From: a bacterium endosymbiont of Escarpia laminata
GTDB taxonomy: Bacteria > Pseudomonadota > Gammaproteobacteria > Chromatiales > Chromatiaceae
DNA: 64,000 nt
Direction of reading: 5' to 3'
NCBI GenBank assembly: GCA_003660235.1
Contig: QGON01000067.1
Coordinates: forward strand, 1-64,000
Shown here: positions 18,739 to 26,872 of the stretch, piece by piece
Layout: every line of letters starts with the position of its first letter
How positions within the stretch are numbered: the first letter of the stretch is position 1
Position numbers and translations under genes: made by a program
Notes under the pieces: model-generated
What the model saw: only the letters and a program-made list of their open reading frames with translations
Database searches by the model: none
Told to the model about the DNA's origin: nothing

Positions 18739-19323
18739 CTAGTTCCGCTGTCCGTGAATGAGGTCGATGGCCGTGATCGGTTGTGCCGGTTCTCCGCTGC
18801 TCTCGGCTTCCAGGCGCAGTAACCGTGCCTTGTACATCACGAACGGAACCTGCTTGCCGCCGAGACTGCCCCAGAGATCGTTGATCTCCTGAAAACTGAG
18901 GGTATGCAGGTCGAGTTGAACATTGAACCCCTCGGACAGCTGTTTTTCCGGTTGGTTATGGCGATGGAAATCGAATCCGCGATGGGATTGGAAAAAAAGC
19001 AGGATTTGGGAGAGTCGCTCCAGCGCCAGGTCGTAGTGGGTCAGGTTGGCGCTGAAGAGCAGAAACATATTGAGGTGGACGGGGCGCTCCGCAAGCTCCT
19101 TTCGGCCGTTGTGCAGTTTATGTATCGGGCCGTTCTTCATGGTCTTCTCCTCTTCGAGGTTGACCAGACTGAGTACGACCTTGTCCTTGATAGAGGCTTC
19201 CGTGGGGAGGCTGTCCTGGTTTTCCAGTTGCGCGATATTACCCAGGGTGACGGGCTTGCTGCCGGCGTCACCGAGGTGAAGATTGAGTTGGGTAACCAAC
19301 AATTCCAATGCGGTTTTAATCAT
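18739..19323 (-). CDS. DUF4255 tube/sheath terminator protein (Afp16-like)
   Basis: The 194-residue protein begins MIKTALELLVTQLNLHLGDA and contains VVLSLVNLEEEKTMKNGP and VHLNMFLLFSANLTHYDLAL followed by FFQSHRGFDFHRHN, all typical of DUF4255, the family of Afp16 that caps the tube and controls length at the distal end. It is the first gene of the leftward eCIS operon. An AGGGAAG sequence directly precedes the ATG. The divergent ATPase gene lies 171 bp away. Confidence 0.88.
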   Translation of the reverse strand: MIKTALELLVTQLNLHLGDAGSKPVTLGNIAQLENQDSLPTEASIKDKVVLSLVNLEEEKTMKNGPIHKLHNGRKELAERPVHLNMFLLFSANLTHYDLALERLSQILLFFQSHRGFDFHRHNQPEKQLSEGFNVQLDLHTLSFQEINDLWGSLGGKQVPFVMYKARLLRLEAESSGEPAQPITAIDLIHGQRN

Positions 19324-19494
19324 CTTCCCTAGACTGTCTTTGCCCCTGGATCGGGGCTATTGTTTCAGCACCAGATCCGGTGCTGATCTCCTCTCTCTTC
19401 TGTTAGAGTAGACTACGAATCTGGTGAAGTAAATGATTGTCAGGCCCCAGTAAAATTGTTGTGAATCAGTTCTTGAAATAGGGAAGAGCGGCGC
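19324..19494. promoter_or_regulatory. Divergent intergenic region between eCIS operon and ATPase gene
   Basis: This is the only long gap on the 5' side of the eCIS operon and must hold the promoters of both the leftward structural genes and the rightward ATPase gene. It contains a short hairpin (AGCACC-AGATCC-GGTGCT, about 19367-19384). I could not identify convincing -35/-10 pairs or a recognisable operator, so the regulation cannot be read from sequence. Confidence 0.5.
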
Positions 19495-20811
19495 GTGGAA
19501 ACAAGACTGAAAAATCTGAGTGAAGGTCTGGCTGCACTGGAGCAGTGGGTTCACTACAGGCTTGCGGAGCTGCTGGGACGGGAACATAAGATTGAGGTGG
19601 AAGCGGTTCAATCCCGTCTGGCCGGGCTTGAACTGCTGCCGGGTCAGTGTCTTCCGTTTGAGGAAAACCTGGCGCTGATCACGGTCTTGGCACCACACTT
19701 GCAGTCCGATTTTTTTGACCGGATCTTTGCCGAAGTCCTGCCGCAAAATGGTGATTATCCCTCCCTCGGAGGCCTTCGTGGAACCCAGTTTCGGGGATTT
19801 ATACCCACGGGAGAGACGTTGATGTTTCTACTGGCCGGGAGGGACCTGAAACTGCGTTTGCATCTCAAACATCTGTTTGAAGAGACCCACCTGTTCAGCC
19901 GGGAGGGGCTGCTCTATCTGGATCCGGCCCCGCCGGGTGAGCCGACCTTGAGCGGTCGTCTGAGTATGCCCAGTGAAATCGTCTCTCTGCTGATGAGCGG
20001 GGTGGCTGAGGGGCCCAGGTTCGGTACCGATTTCCCAGCCCAGCACCTCACCACTGATCGTGAATGGGATGAACTGGTGCTGCGTCCGGCGACGCGGGAT
20101 CAACTGGCGGAACTGCGCAACTGGTTGACCCACCGGAACCATCTGATGAACGAGTGGGGCATGGGGCGGGTCTTTCGCCCCGGTTATCGGGCGCTGTTTC
20201 ATGGGCCGCCGGGAACCGGCAAGACCTTCACCGCGACCCTGCTTGGCAAGGTGACCGGACGGGATCTGTTTCGTATCGACCTGTCGATGGTGATCTCCAA
20301 GTATATCGGTGAGACGGAAAAAAACCTGGAGAAGGTCTTCTCCCGCGCTGAGCATCGTGACTGGATCCTCTTTTTCGATGAGGCCGATGCCCTGTTCGGC
20401 AAGCGCACCGGTGTGCGGGATGCCCACGACCGTTATGCGAATCAGGAGGTCTCCTATCTGTTGCAGCGGATCGAGCAGTTTTCCGGGCTGGTGGTTCTTG
20501 CTTCAAACCTGAAAAGCAACATCGACACCGCCTTTATGCGGCGATTTCAGTCGGTGGTCCATTTCCCCGCACCAGGTCCGGAAGAGCGCTATCAGATCTG
20601 GCGGCGGCTGCTTCCGACCCAAGTCCGGTTGGAGCATGGATTGGATATGCGGGCGTTGTGCCGGCGCTATGAGCTGACCGGTTCCAATATCGCCAATATC
20701 ATGCAATATGCATTGCTGCAGACGCTCTCCCGTCAATCCGATATTCTGCAAAAAGCGGATCTGCTGGAGGCTATCGAGAGGGAGTATCAGAAGGAGGGGC
20801 GTTCTTTATAG
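19495..20811 (+). CDS. eCIS AAA+ ATPase (Afp15-like)
   Basis: The 438-residue protein starts at a GTG. The N-terminal half (about residues 1-200) is variable. The AAA+ core follows, with Walker A GPPGTGKT near residue 240, Walker B ILFFDEADALFG near residue 288 and an arginine-finger region SNLKSNIDTAFMRRFQSVVH near residue 340. An AAA+ ATPase of this type is a hallmark of eCIS clusters (Afp15), needed for assembly or recycling of the particle. It is transcribed away from the structural genes. A GGAAGAG sequence lies about 9 bp upstream of the GTG. Confidence 0.88.
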   Translation: METRLKNLSEGLAALEQWVHYRLAELLGREHKIEVEAVQSRLAGLELLPGQCLPFEENLALITVLAPHLQSDFFDRIFAEVLPQNGDYPSLGGLRGTQFRGFIPTGETLMFLLAGRDLKLRLHLKHLFEETHLFSREGLLYLDPAPPGEPTLSGRLSMPSEIVSLLMSGVAEGPRFGTDFPAQHLTTDREWDELVLRPATRDQLAELRNWLTHRNHLMNEWGMGRVFRPGYRALFHGPPGTGKTFTATLLGKVTGRDLFRIDLSMVISKYIGETEKNLEKVFSRAEHRDWILFFDEADALFGKRTGVRDAHDRYANQEVSYLLQRIEQFSGLVVLASNLKSNIDTAFMRRFQSVVHFPAPGPEERYQIWRRLLPTQVRLEHGLDMRALCRRYELTGSNIANIMQYALLQTLSRQSDILQKADLLEAIEREYQKEGRSL

Positions 20812-20814
20812 TCG

Positions 20815-20883
20815 TGTAGGGTGCGGCGAGAGCCGCGGACCGCATGGTGCCATGAAAGGCAGCGCCCTGGGGCGCTGCCAAAC
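20815..20883. repeat. REP-like sequence plus perfect hairpin
   Basis: GTGTAGGGTGCGGCGAGAGC at 20815-20834 resembles dispersed GTAGGGTGC-type extragenic repeats. It is followed by a perfect 10-bp stem (GGCAGCGCCC-TG-GGGCGCTGCC, 20862-20883). There is no run of T after the stem on either strand, so a terminator function for the converging ATPase and cytochrome genes is possible but not clear. Confidence 0.6.
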
Positions 20884-20904
20884 AGTGCTAAGTCCGACAG
20901 CCTC

Positions 20905-22869
20905 TTAGGTTATAGTCGCAAAGCCAATCGCAACCAGTGTCAGTAGAGTTAACCCAAAGAAGATCAGGATCGCGCCAAGAATATTGGAGCCTCTCTGCAT
21001 CCCCTTCGACGGCTTGTTCATCAGATACTTCTCCAGCTCTCCACTCGCTTCCAGACGTTCGTACTCCACCTTGTGCTCATGCTTGAACTCATCAAGTGGC
21101 ACAGCCCCGGTGAAAATGGAGGTGCTCATCGGGAACTTGTCCGGGCGGAAGTGAGCATTGAAGAAATGCACCGTGAACAGGAATATGGTGGCCAACAGGG
21201 CCTCTTCCGCATGGATGATTGTCGCAATATTGAAGACGAAGCCAGGCAGTATTATGGCTGTTTTTGTCGGCAAAAAGAGCATTAGACCGCTAAAGCCGAT
21301 AACCGCTGCGCCCCAGAAGGGTGCCCAGTAATCAAACTTCTGCCAGTAGGACCAGCGGTCAAAACTGGGTCGATCCGCCTTGCCGAAGAACCAGCGGAAC
21401 ATCCCTTTCAGATCGTGCCAATCCTGCCAGTTGGGTATCATCGATGTGGGTCCGAACCAGCGGAACGTCTTGCGCTCGGCGATGAAGATGGTGTAGCCGG
21501 CGATGCCGATGTGTACCAGGAACACCGATAACCAAATGGTCGCCGCAGTACGGTGAATGATGGCCTCGATCTGAGGCCCGCCCAGCAGTCCGATTACGAA
21601 CGGCGCCCAATCGGTATGGGAGAAGAGCAGGGTGGAGCCGGTCAATACCAGTGTCATGGTGCTCATGGCGAACAGCAGGTGGATGACACGCCAGGCAACG
21701 CTGAAGCGGCGGAAATAGACCGTCTCTTCTGCTGCGGGGGGTATGTATCCCTTGCCCTGCTGGCGATCACGAAACTCCCTGTAGAACCAGAACAAGACAT
21801 GGGTCCAGAAGAACAGGAACACGCCGATAATCAGCGCCTCCATGAATTTTGCGGTTATCCAGATACCGGGATAACGCTCGAAATCATCAGCATTGCCATG
21901 GGCATGGAAGCCCAGAAATCCTTCAGGGGCATCCTCATGGCACTTCTGGCAGGTCTCCAGGCGATTATCGAGATGTATGCTGGAGGCCGGGTCATCGATC
22001 TTTTTCAGCTCATGACCACCATGGCAATCGAAACATTTCGCGGTATGGGTATAACCCAGTCGGTTGACCTGTCCATGGTAGGAAGCGAGATAGGTCTTCA
22101 GTGAATCCTCATGGCAGCTACCGCAGTTCTGGGTGATAGCGAGTTTCATTGAATCGGCTTCCGGCGATTCAATGTTGTGAGTGGTATGGCAGTCCGAACA
22201 GACTGCGGCATCACTGTTCTTTTTCTCCATCACTTCCTTGCCGTGGATGGATGTCAGGTAGGCCTGTTTCTGCTCCTCATGGCACTTGCCGCACACCTCA
22301 GGATTCTTCAGGCGATGTTCAGCCCGCTGCTCACTGCCCAGGGTGCCGATGTTATGGGCGTCGTGGCAATCGTGGCAGGAGGCATTGGTTCTGGACTGGT
22401 CGGCAAGACTGGGGCGGGCATGGACCGAGTGCATGTAGCTGTCGACCTGCTCCAATACCACCTTCAGCCGTTTGTGCTTCGGGTCGGGGCTGTCTTTCTG
22501 CTCTTCCAGTTTTTCCTGGTGGCACTGCACACAGCCGACGGAAATGGGTAACCTTTCGTCATGTTCCCCTTTATTCAGGGTGACGTTGGTATGACAGCCG
22601 ACACAGTATTGTTTCCCATGGACGCTGTTCTCGAACTTTTCCGGGTCAACGTAGATGAATTTCGTCGTGCCATCTTCATACTCCCAGATCTGTTCATCTT
22701 CATCATCATCGGCATGGCACTTGGCGCATTTTTTATTTGGCGTGATTTGTTTGCTTGCCTTTTCAGATGCAGGCATTGAAGCCTGTTCCATAGCAGCAAA
22801 GGCAGTAAAGGCAGATAGCCCAAGCAGGGCTGCCAACATCACTGACCAGACCTTGTTTATTCTCCTCAT
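20905..22869 (-). CDS. Nine-heme c-type cytochrome fused to a membrane b-type cytochrome
   Basis: I choose the ATG at 22869, preceded by GGGGGAGATA, because it gives a typical signal peptide (MRRINKVWSVMLAALLGLSA). The 654-residue protein has nine CxxCH motifs in about residues 50-310 (CAKCH, CVGCH, CVQCH, CHDCH, CGKCH, CSDCH, CGSCH, CFDCH, CQKCH). The C-terminal half carries about five membrane helices with His residues, of the formate-dehydrogenase/cytochrome b561 type. A fused periplasmic multiheme head and quinone-interacting membrane anchor suggests a quinol dehydrogenase or quinone reductase exchanging electrons with periplasmic partners. The partner is unknown. It is transcribed alone, divergently from the diheme cytochrome c gene. 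Confidence 0.8.
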   Translation of the reverse strand: MRRINKVWSVMLAALLGLSAFTAFAAMEQASMPASEKASKQITPNKKCAKCHADDDEDEQIWEYEDGTTKFIYVDPEKFENSVHGKQYCVGCHTNVTLNKGEHDERLPISVGCVQCHQEKLEEQKDSPDPKHKRLKVVLEQVDSYMHSVHARPSLADQSRTNASCHDCHDAHNIGTLGSEQRAEHRLKNPEVCGKCHEEQKQAYLTSIHGKEVMEKKNSDAAVCSDCHTTHNIESPEADSMKLAITQNCGSCHEDSLKTYLASYHGQVNRLGYTHTAKCFDCHGGHELKKIDDPASSIHLDNRLETCQKCHEDAPEGFLGFHAHGNADDFERYPGIWITAKFMEALIIGVFLFFWTHVLFWFYREFRDRQQGKGYIPPAAEETVYFRRFSVAWRVIHLLFAMSTMTLVLTGSTLLFSHTDWAPFVIGLLGGPQIEAIIHRTAATIWLSVFLVHIGIAGYTIFIAERKTFRWFGPTSMIPNWQDWHDLKGMFRWFFGKADRPSFDRWSYWQKFDYWAPFWGAAVIGFSGLMLFLPTKTAIILPGFVFNIATIIHAEEALLATIFLFTVHFFNAHFRPDKFPMSTSIFTGAVPLDEFKHEHKVEYERLEASGELEKYLMNKPSKGMQRGSNILGAILIFFGLTLLTLVAIGFATIT

Positions 22870-23303
22870 TATCTCCCCCGGCGCCCCTTCTGATTTTAAT
22901 TGATCTGCCACCAAACGAAGCCTCTGGCCCAGTTGCTCGTGGGCATTGCAGGAGGCTGTCTGAATTGTTCCCGGCAAACGGCGAGTTTGGCCGGGTGCGG
23001 ATAAATCCAAATGTTGCAGGGGAATATCCACTCTATTTTTATGTTTGGGTATTCTTCTCTACAATACAGGCAAGGTCAACAGGTTCGGAGATGTTTGCTC
23101 TGTGCGGCTTCTCCGCATTAGCGTTGCCAATGGTTGGGCAGTTTGGGATGGCAGGGCGCGAATCCAGCCTCACCCTTGCGGAGTCTGGCCTTGTTGACAC
23201 TGGTCATGATTGGATATATAAGCAGCATGTGCTGGACTGTCGGAGTCCCGTAGATATGGTAACTGCTTAGCGCTTCTGAAGTAGTCCTGAATCAGTATTA
23301 TTT
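22870..23303. promoter_or_regulatory. 434-bp divergent intergenic region with a DNR/FNR-like half-palindrome
   Basis: The stretch separates two divergent cytochrome genes. TTGACACTGGTCAT at 23194-23207 matches nine of ten conserved positions of TTGAC-N4-GTCAA and is followed by an AT-rich TATATAA segment. A 101-codon open frame at 22965-23270 has no ribosome-binding site and no recognisable product, so I do not call it a gene. Nothing else is seen. Confidence 0.45.
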
Positions 23304-24113
23304 ATGTACCAAAGATATCATTCGCTTATGATCTATTCATTATCATTATTCGCTAATATAGCAAAGTCATCGTTTCGTTTATTGCTGGTTTTCAGTTTGA
23401 GTCTGGCTTTTCTTGCTTCCGGCGTTGCCAGCGCTGAACCTGAGGCAAAAAAAGTTGATGAGGCAGTTCAAAAAGCCCTCGATGCGACACCTGATCTTGA
23501 AAAAGGCAGAAGGCTGTACTATAACTGCGCAGTTTGCCATACGCCAGAGGGTTGGGGTTCACCATCTGGATATTTTCCGCAAATTGCCGGACAACATCAA
23601 AGCGTGATACTAAAACAGCTGGCTGATATCCATAAGGGCAATCGTGATAATCCCACCATGATGCCTTTTACAAAACCCCTGTTTGCCAAAGGCACACAGG
23701 CTTTGGCTGATATATCAGCCTATATTGAGCAGTTGCCGATGGTTCCCAATAACAGCATTGGCTTCGGTATGCGGCTTGAAGAAGGCAAAGAGCTATATAA
23801 TGAATACTGCAAAAAGTGTCACGGGGACAATGGTGAAGGTGATGCAAAAGAGTTTTACCCGCGTATTCATGGGCAGCATTTCAAGTACCTGCTACGGCAA
23901 TTACAGTGGGTGAAAAGTGGCAAACGCAGAAATGCAGACGAAAAAATGGTAGAACAATTTAAAATCTTTAGTCACTCTGATCTGGCAGCAATTGCCGATT
24001 ATGTTTCCCGGCTGACACCAGATAATGAATTACTTGCCGATCATCTGGATTGGAGAAACCCGGATTTCAGAGCTGGCTTTAGAACAGCTCCCAAGGTGAA
24101 GCAAGAACAATGA
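23304..24113 (+). CDS. Diheme cytochrome c (c4/c553-like)
   Basis: The 269-residue product has a signal peptide (hydrophobic stretch about residues 25-44 ending ASGVASA) and two cytochrome c domains, CAVCH near residue 76 and CKKCH near residue 172, each followed by a GYFPQIAGQH or EFYPRIHGQH segment and LLRQL, as in cytochrome c4-type diheme proteins. It would act as a soluble periplasmic electron carrier. The start could also be nine codons later (MIYSLSLF). The gene is noticeably more AT-rich than the eCIS genes. Its stop overlaps by four bases the longest possible frame of the ankyrin gene, so the two are probably co-transcribed. Confidence 0.8.
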   Translation: MYQRYHSLMIYSLSLFANIAKSSFRLLLVFSLSLAFLASGVASAEPEAKKVDEAVQKALDATPDLEKGRRLYYNCAVCHTPEGWGSPSGYFPQIAGQHQSVILKQLADIHKGNRDNPTMMPFTKPLFAKGTQALADISAYIEQLPMVPNNSIGFGMRLEEGKELYNEYCKKCHGDNGEGDAKEFYPRIHGQHFKYLLRQLQWVKSGKRRNADEKMVEQFKIFSHSDLAAIADYVSRLTPDNELLADHLDWRNPDFRAGFRTAPKVKQEQ

Positions 24114-24145
24114 CACATAGCAGTACAATATTCAGAGGCATTAGC

Positions 24146-25087
24146 ATGCTAAACCAGACAAAATTGTTAACCGCACTTATTTTATACCTCTTTATAAGCT
24201 CAACAGCATGGGCTGACAGCTTGCTGGACCAACAACTTCGTGATGTTGCGTCAGGGGGAACAGCAGAGCAGCTCAGTTCGTTGATCAGAAAAGGCGCAAA
24301 TATAGATGCACCGGGCAAATACGGGAAGAGACCACTTATGTTTGCCGCAGAATCCGGCAATACAGATATTGTTGCAACCTTGCTTTCTCATGGTGCAGAA
24401 GTCAACGCCAGAACCAAATCAGGTTCGACGGCACTCATTTTTGCCGCTGAAAGCGGTCATCCACAAATAACCGCATTGCTGATCGAGTTAGGTGCAAACG
24501 TACATGATCGCAACCGGTCGGGGCTCAATTCGCTGATGATTGCAGCAAAAAAGGGGGACGACATCATCGTTGCCCAACTGCTTGAATTTGCAGCAGATGT
24601 TCGTTCATCTGATCGAAAAGGCAATTCAGCCTTGATGCATGCGATAAACGCGGGACACACCGAGGTCGTTAAAACCCTGTTTAGATATAGCAGACTAGTT
24701 ACCCCCTGTGTACCTAATAATGCGGGTCTTACGCCACTGATGGTTGCAATTAATAAACGACGGAATGAAAGCATAGAAATACTGCTGCCCAGGATCAAAA
24801 ATATCAATTTTCAGGATAACTTTGGCGCTGGAGCCCTTCACTATGCTGCTGAAAGCAATAATCTTGATGTCGTAAAGTATCTTGTTGGACGCCATGCCAA
24901 TGTCAATTTGCAGGATGCGGACTTTTCTACACCTCTCATCTATGCGGTAAAAGCAGGTAATACTGAAATTGTCTCGTACCTACTGGCCAATGGCGCCGAT
25001 AAAACACTGGAAAATGATTTGGGTAAAACCGCCCAACAGCTTGCTGAAGAAAAAAACAACCAAGCCATCATCACTTTGTTTCGCTAG
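24146..25087 (+). CDS. Exported ankyrin-repeat protein
   Basis: The ATG at 24146 is preferred because it starts a signal peptide (MLNQTKLLTALILYLFISST, cleaved after AWA). The mature protein of about 290 residues is built from roughly eight 33-residue ankyrin repeats, for example GKRPLMFAAESGNTDIVATL and LSHGAEVNARTKSG, and GNTEIVSYLLANGADKTLEN near the end. Ankyrin repeats mediate protein binding; a periplasmic location is inferred from the signal. It lies 32 bp after the diheme cytochrome gene and may protect or dock it, as some exported ankyrin proteins do with cytochromes or catalases, but that is a guess. Confidence 0.8.
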   Translation: MLNQTKLLTALILYLFISSTAWADSLLDQQLRDVASGGTAEQLSSLIRKGANIDAPGKYGKRPLMFAAESGNTDIVATLLSHGAEVNARTKSGSTALIFAAESGHPQITALLIELGANVHDRNRSGLNSLMIAAKKGDDIIVAQLLEFAADVRSSDRKGNSALMHAINAGHTEVVKTLFRYSRLVTPCVPNNAGLTPLMVAINKRRNESIEILLPRIKNINFQDNFGAGALHYAAESNNLDVVKYLVGRHANVNLQDADFSTPLIYAVKAGNTEIVSYLLANGADKTLENDLGKTAQQLAEEKNNQAIITLFR

Positions 25088-25176
25088 CCGTTTGTCCGGG
25101 AAGGGAAAAGAGAAAAAGTGGACAGAACCAAATGGCACTGACTTGAAACACAAAGTGCCAATAATCAACTGCTAAG

Positions 25177-25262
25177 GTAGGTTGGGTTAGGCCGTTTTGT
25201 GGGCCGTAACCCAACGATATGCACCACTATTGTCGTGCTACGCTATGCTAACATGACCTACT
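25177..25262. repeat. GTAGGTTGGGTTA-type palindromic repeat
   Basis: GTAGGTTGGGTTAGGCC (25177-25193) is mirrored by GGGCCGTAACCCAAC (25201-25215), and a degenerate GCTACGCTATGCTAAC followed by a CCTAC end closes the block. It is related to the repeat inside the eCIS operon at 11577-11646. It lies in the 225-bp gap between two converging genes. Confidence 0.75.
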
Positions 25263-25312
25263 GTTTTTTTAAGGTGTTTGGCAAGTTGTTGATAATGCTA
25301 ATGATGGGGGCG

Positions 25313-25759
25313 CTATCGCGCCTGTTTGAGAAACCTGTCAAGCTGATTGGCGAATGCCTGCCGGTCACCGTGGTTGAATGACGGCGGGCCGCCGGTATCG
25401 ACGCCGCTGCCGCGCAGTTCGTCCATAAAATTGCGCATGCTCAGCCGCTGTTTGATGTTGTTTTCGGTATAGCGTTCTCCCCTGGGGTTGATCGCATTGC
25501 CGCCTTTTTCGATGACCTCGGCAGCCAGAGGAATGTCGGCCGTGATCACCAGATCACCCGGCAGCAGACGCTTGACGATCTCGTTGTCAGCCACGTCGAA
25601 TCCCGATCCGACCTGGATGGTCTTGATATAACGGGACGGCGGCGCACTGAGTGGCTGGTTGGCCACCAGGGTCAGCGGTATCTGCACCCGCTCGGCGGCC
25701 CGATAGAGGATCTCCTTGATGACCTTCGGGCAGGCGTCGGCATCGACCCAGATCTGCAT
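25313..25759 (-). CDS. YaiI/YqxD family protein (UPF0178, DUF188)
   Basis: The 148-residue length and the start [20 protein letters not shown] match the UPF0178 family. The acidic residues in VDADACP and a later [13 protein letters not shown] resemble the acidic cluster of PIN/NYN-like nucleases, to which this family is distantly related. The C-terminus has the family's GGPP segment. The biochemical role is not established. The gene stands 8 bp downstream of the hemerythrin gene on the same strand. Confidence 0.85.
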   Translation of the reverse strand: MQIWVDADACPKVIKEILYRAAERVQIPLTLVANQPLSAPPSRYIKTIQVGSGFDVADNEIVKRLLPGDLVITADIPLAAEVIEKGGNAINPRGERYTENNIKQRLSMRNFMDELRGSGVDTGGPPSFNHGDRQAFANQLDRFLKQAR

Positions 25760-25767
25760 GGCGCGGC

Positions 25768-26331
25768 TCAGTTGATCCCTTTTCCCTGAAGGTGAGAGGT
25801 GTACTGTTTGTCAGTGCCGTTGATGTGGTTGATCAGCCAGCCCTGGAGATACTGGGCGACACCTTCCAGTGCTTCATGTCCCCGTACCTGGTAGTCCTTC
25901 ACGAAACGCTCCACTTCGGCAATCATTGCTACATGCTGATCCTTGTGGGCAGCGAAGTCCGGATAGTCGCTCTCCTGCAGCAATTTCTCTTCATGATCGA
26001 AGTGATATTTGGTGTAGTCCACCAGCTCCTCCAGCGCCTTGCGCTCGAACTCCTCGCCGGTGTGGTACTCATAGGCGGTCTGAAACTTGTTCAGCAGTTC
26101 GATCAGTTTTTTGTGGTCATCGTCCAGTTGCGCGATGCCGACGCTGTAGGACTCCTTCCATACCAGCTGATCTGAGCGTACCTTCCAGTTATAGAGGACG
26201 ATGATCAGTATCACAACACCGATCAATATCCAGGCAACCGGGTTGTCGAACCCAACCAGGAATTCCAGTCCGGCGGCAACAATCAGGAGACCGATGATGG
26301 CGACAAGCAGCAGTGTTTTTAATTTTTTCAT
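25768..26331 (-). CDS. Membrane-anchored bacteriohemerythrin
   Basis: The 187-residue protein has two predicted N-terminal membrane helices (about residues 5-24 and 31-48) and a hemerythrin domain from about residue 60. The di-iron ligand pattern is visible: [15 protein letters not shown], then [24 protein letters not shown] and [12 protein letters not shown]. Hemerythrins bind O2 and some bind or sense NO. The location beside nirS, with a DNR/FNR-type palindrome in the shared upstream region, suggests a role in O2 or NO handling at the membrane during the shift to denitrification. The domain assignment is solid, the role is inference. Confidence 0.88.
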   Translation of the reverse strand: MKKLKTLLLVAIIGLLIVAAGLEFLVGFDNPVAWILIGVVILIIVLYNWKVRSDQLVWKESYSVGIAQLDDDHKKLIELLNKFQTAYEYHTGEEFERKALEELVDYTKYHFDHEEKLLQESDYPDFAAHKDQHVAMIAEVERFVKDYQVRGHEALEGVAQYLQGWLINHINGTDKQYTSHLQGKGIN

Positions 26332-26521
26332 GCCTTAATTTCCAGCGTGATCGATTATTGTTCGTGAAATCAGCCTACATTCTAGGCCACTTTGGGATAT
26401 TTCAGAAACCCATCAGCGTGATGTGGGTTAAATTGACAGGTTTTTCATTGGAAAAAGCTATTCTCACCCTGGGGGAGGGGGAAACAAGCGCCAATGGGTT
26501 GTAAAAAAACACGGGTTTTTA

Positions 26522-26535
26522 TTGACACAGGTCAA
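26522..26535. promoter_or_regulatory. DNR/FNR-type palindrome (distal)
   Basis: TTGACACAGGTCAA is a perfect TTGAC-N4-GTCAA dyad. It lies 187 bp upstream of the hemerythrin start and 338 bp upstream of nirS. It could serve the hemerythrin gene or act as a second, distal site for nirS. Confidence 0.65.
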
Positions 26536-26749
26536 TAAGAATTGGGATTGGGGTGTCTTGCGTTGTCTGACAAATATCAGAAATCTTCGAATTGAAGATC
26601 GGTAGATTGAGTTGTTGCGGTTGAATTAATCATCGCTAATATACTGAGGTGCGGTGTTTTTTATAGGAATAGGCTTGGGATTTTCCGTGAGTGGGTCACT
26701 TTTTTTTACGTTTGAAAACCTGATTGCCACCCAGCAACAAAAAACGCGT

Positions 26750-26763
26750 TTGATTCATGTCAA
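26750..26763 (+). promoter_or_regulatory. nirS: DNR/FNR-type activator site of nirS
   Basis: TTGATTCATGTCAA matches the DNR consensus TTGAT-N4-GTCAA at all conserved positions. With the centre at 26756.5, a class II promoter would have its -10 box near 26788, where TATCGT is found at 26787-26792. The start codon follows about 75 bp further on. This is the expected arrangement for a CRP/FNR-family NO-responsive activator of nirS. Confidence 0.85.
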
Positions 26764-26872
26764 AGAGTGATATTCCTCCCCGGCGTTATCGTCTGCCTGT
26801 GACTAAACCCACGAAAGTACGGGGTTTTGCCAAAATCTTCATAATCGATGGCCTTGATGGAGACTCAACTAA

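Larger units (their letters stand above)
26332..26872. promoter_or_regulatory. 541-bp intergenic region upstream of nirS and the hemerythrin gene
   Basis: The gap separates two divergent genes and carries the two DNR/FNR-type palindromes listed separately. The segment around 26495-26530 is T/A-rich. A GGAG ribosome-binding site lies at about 26861, upstream of the nirS ATG. No further gene or stable RNA is seen. Confidence 0.7.

Noticed and set aside
22965-23270. 101-codon open frame between two cytochrome genes
   Set aside because: No ribosome-binding site, no recognisable product, and it overlaps a likely operator.
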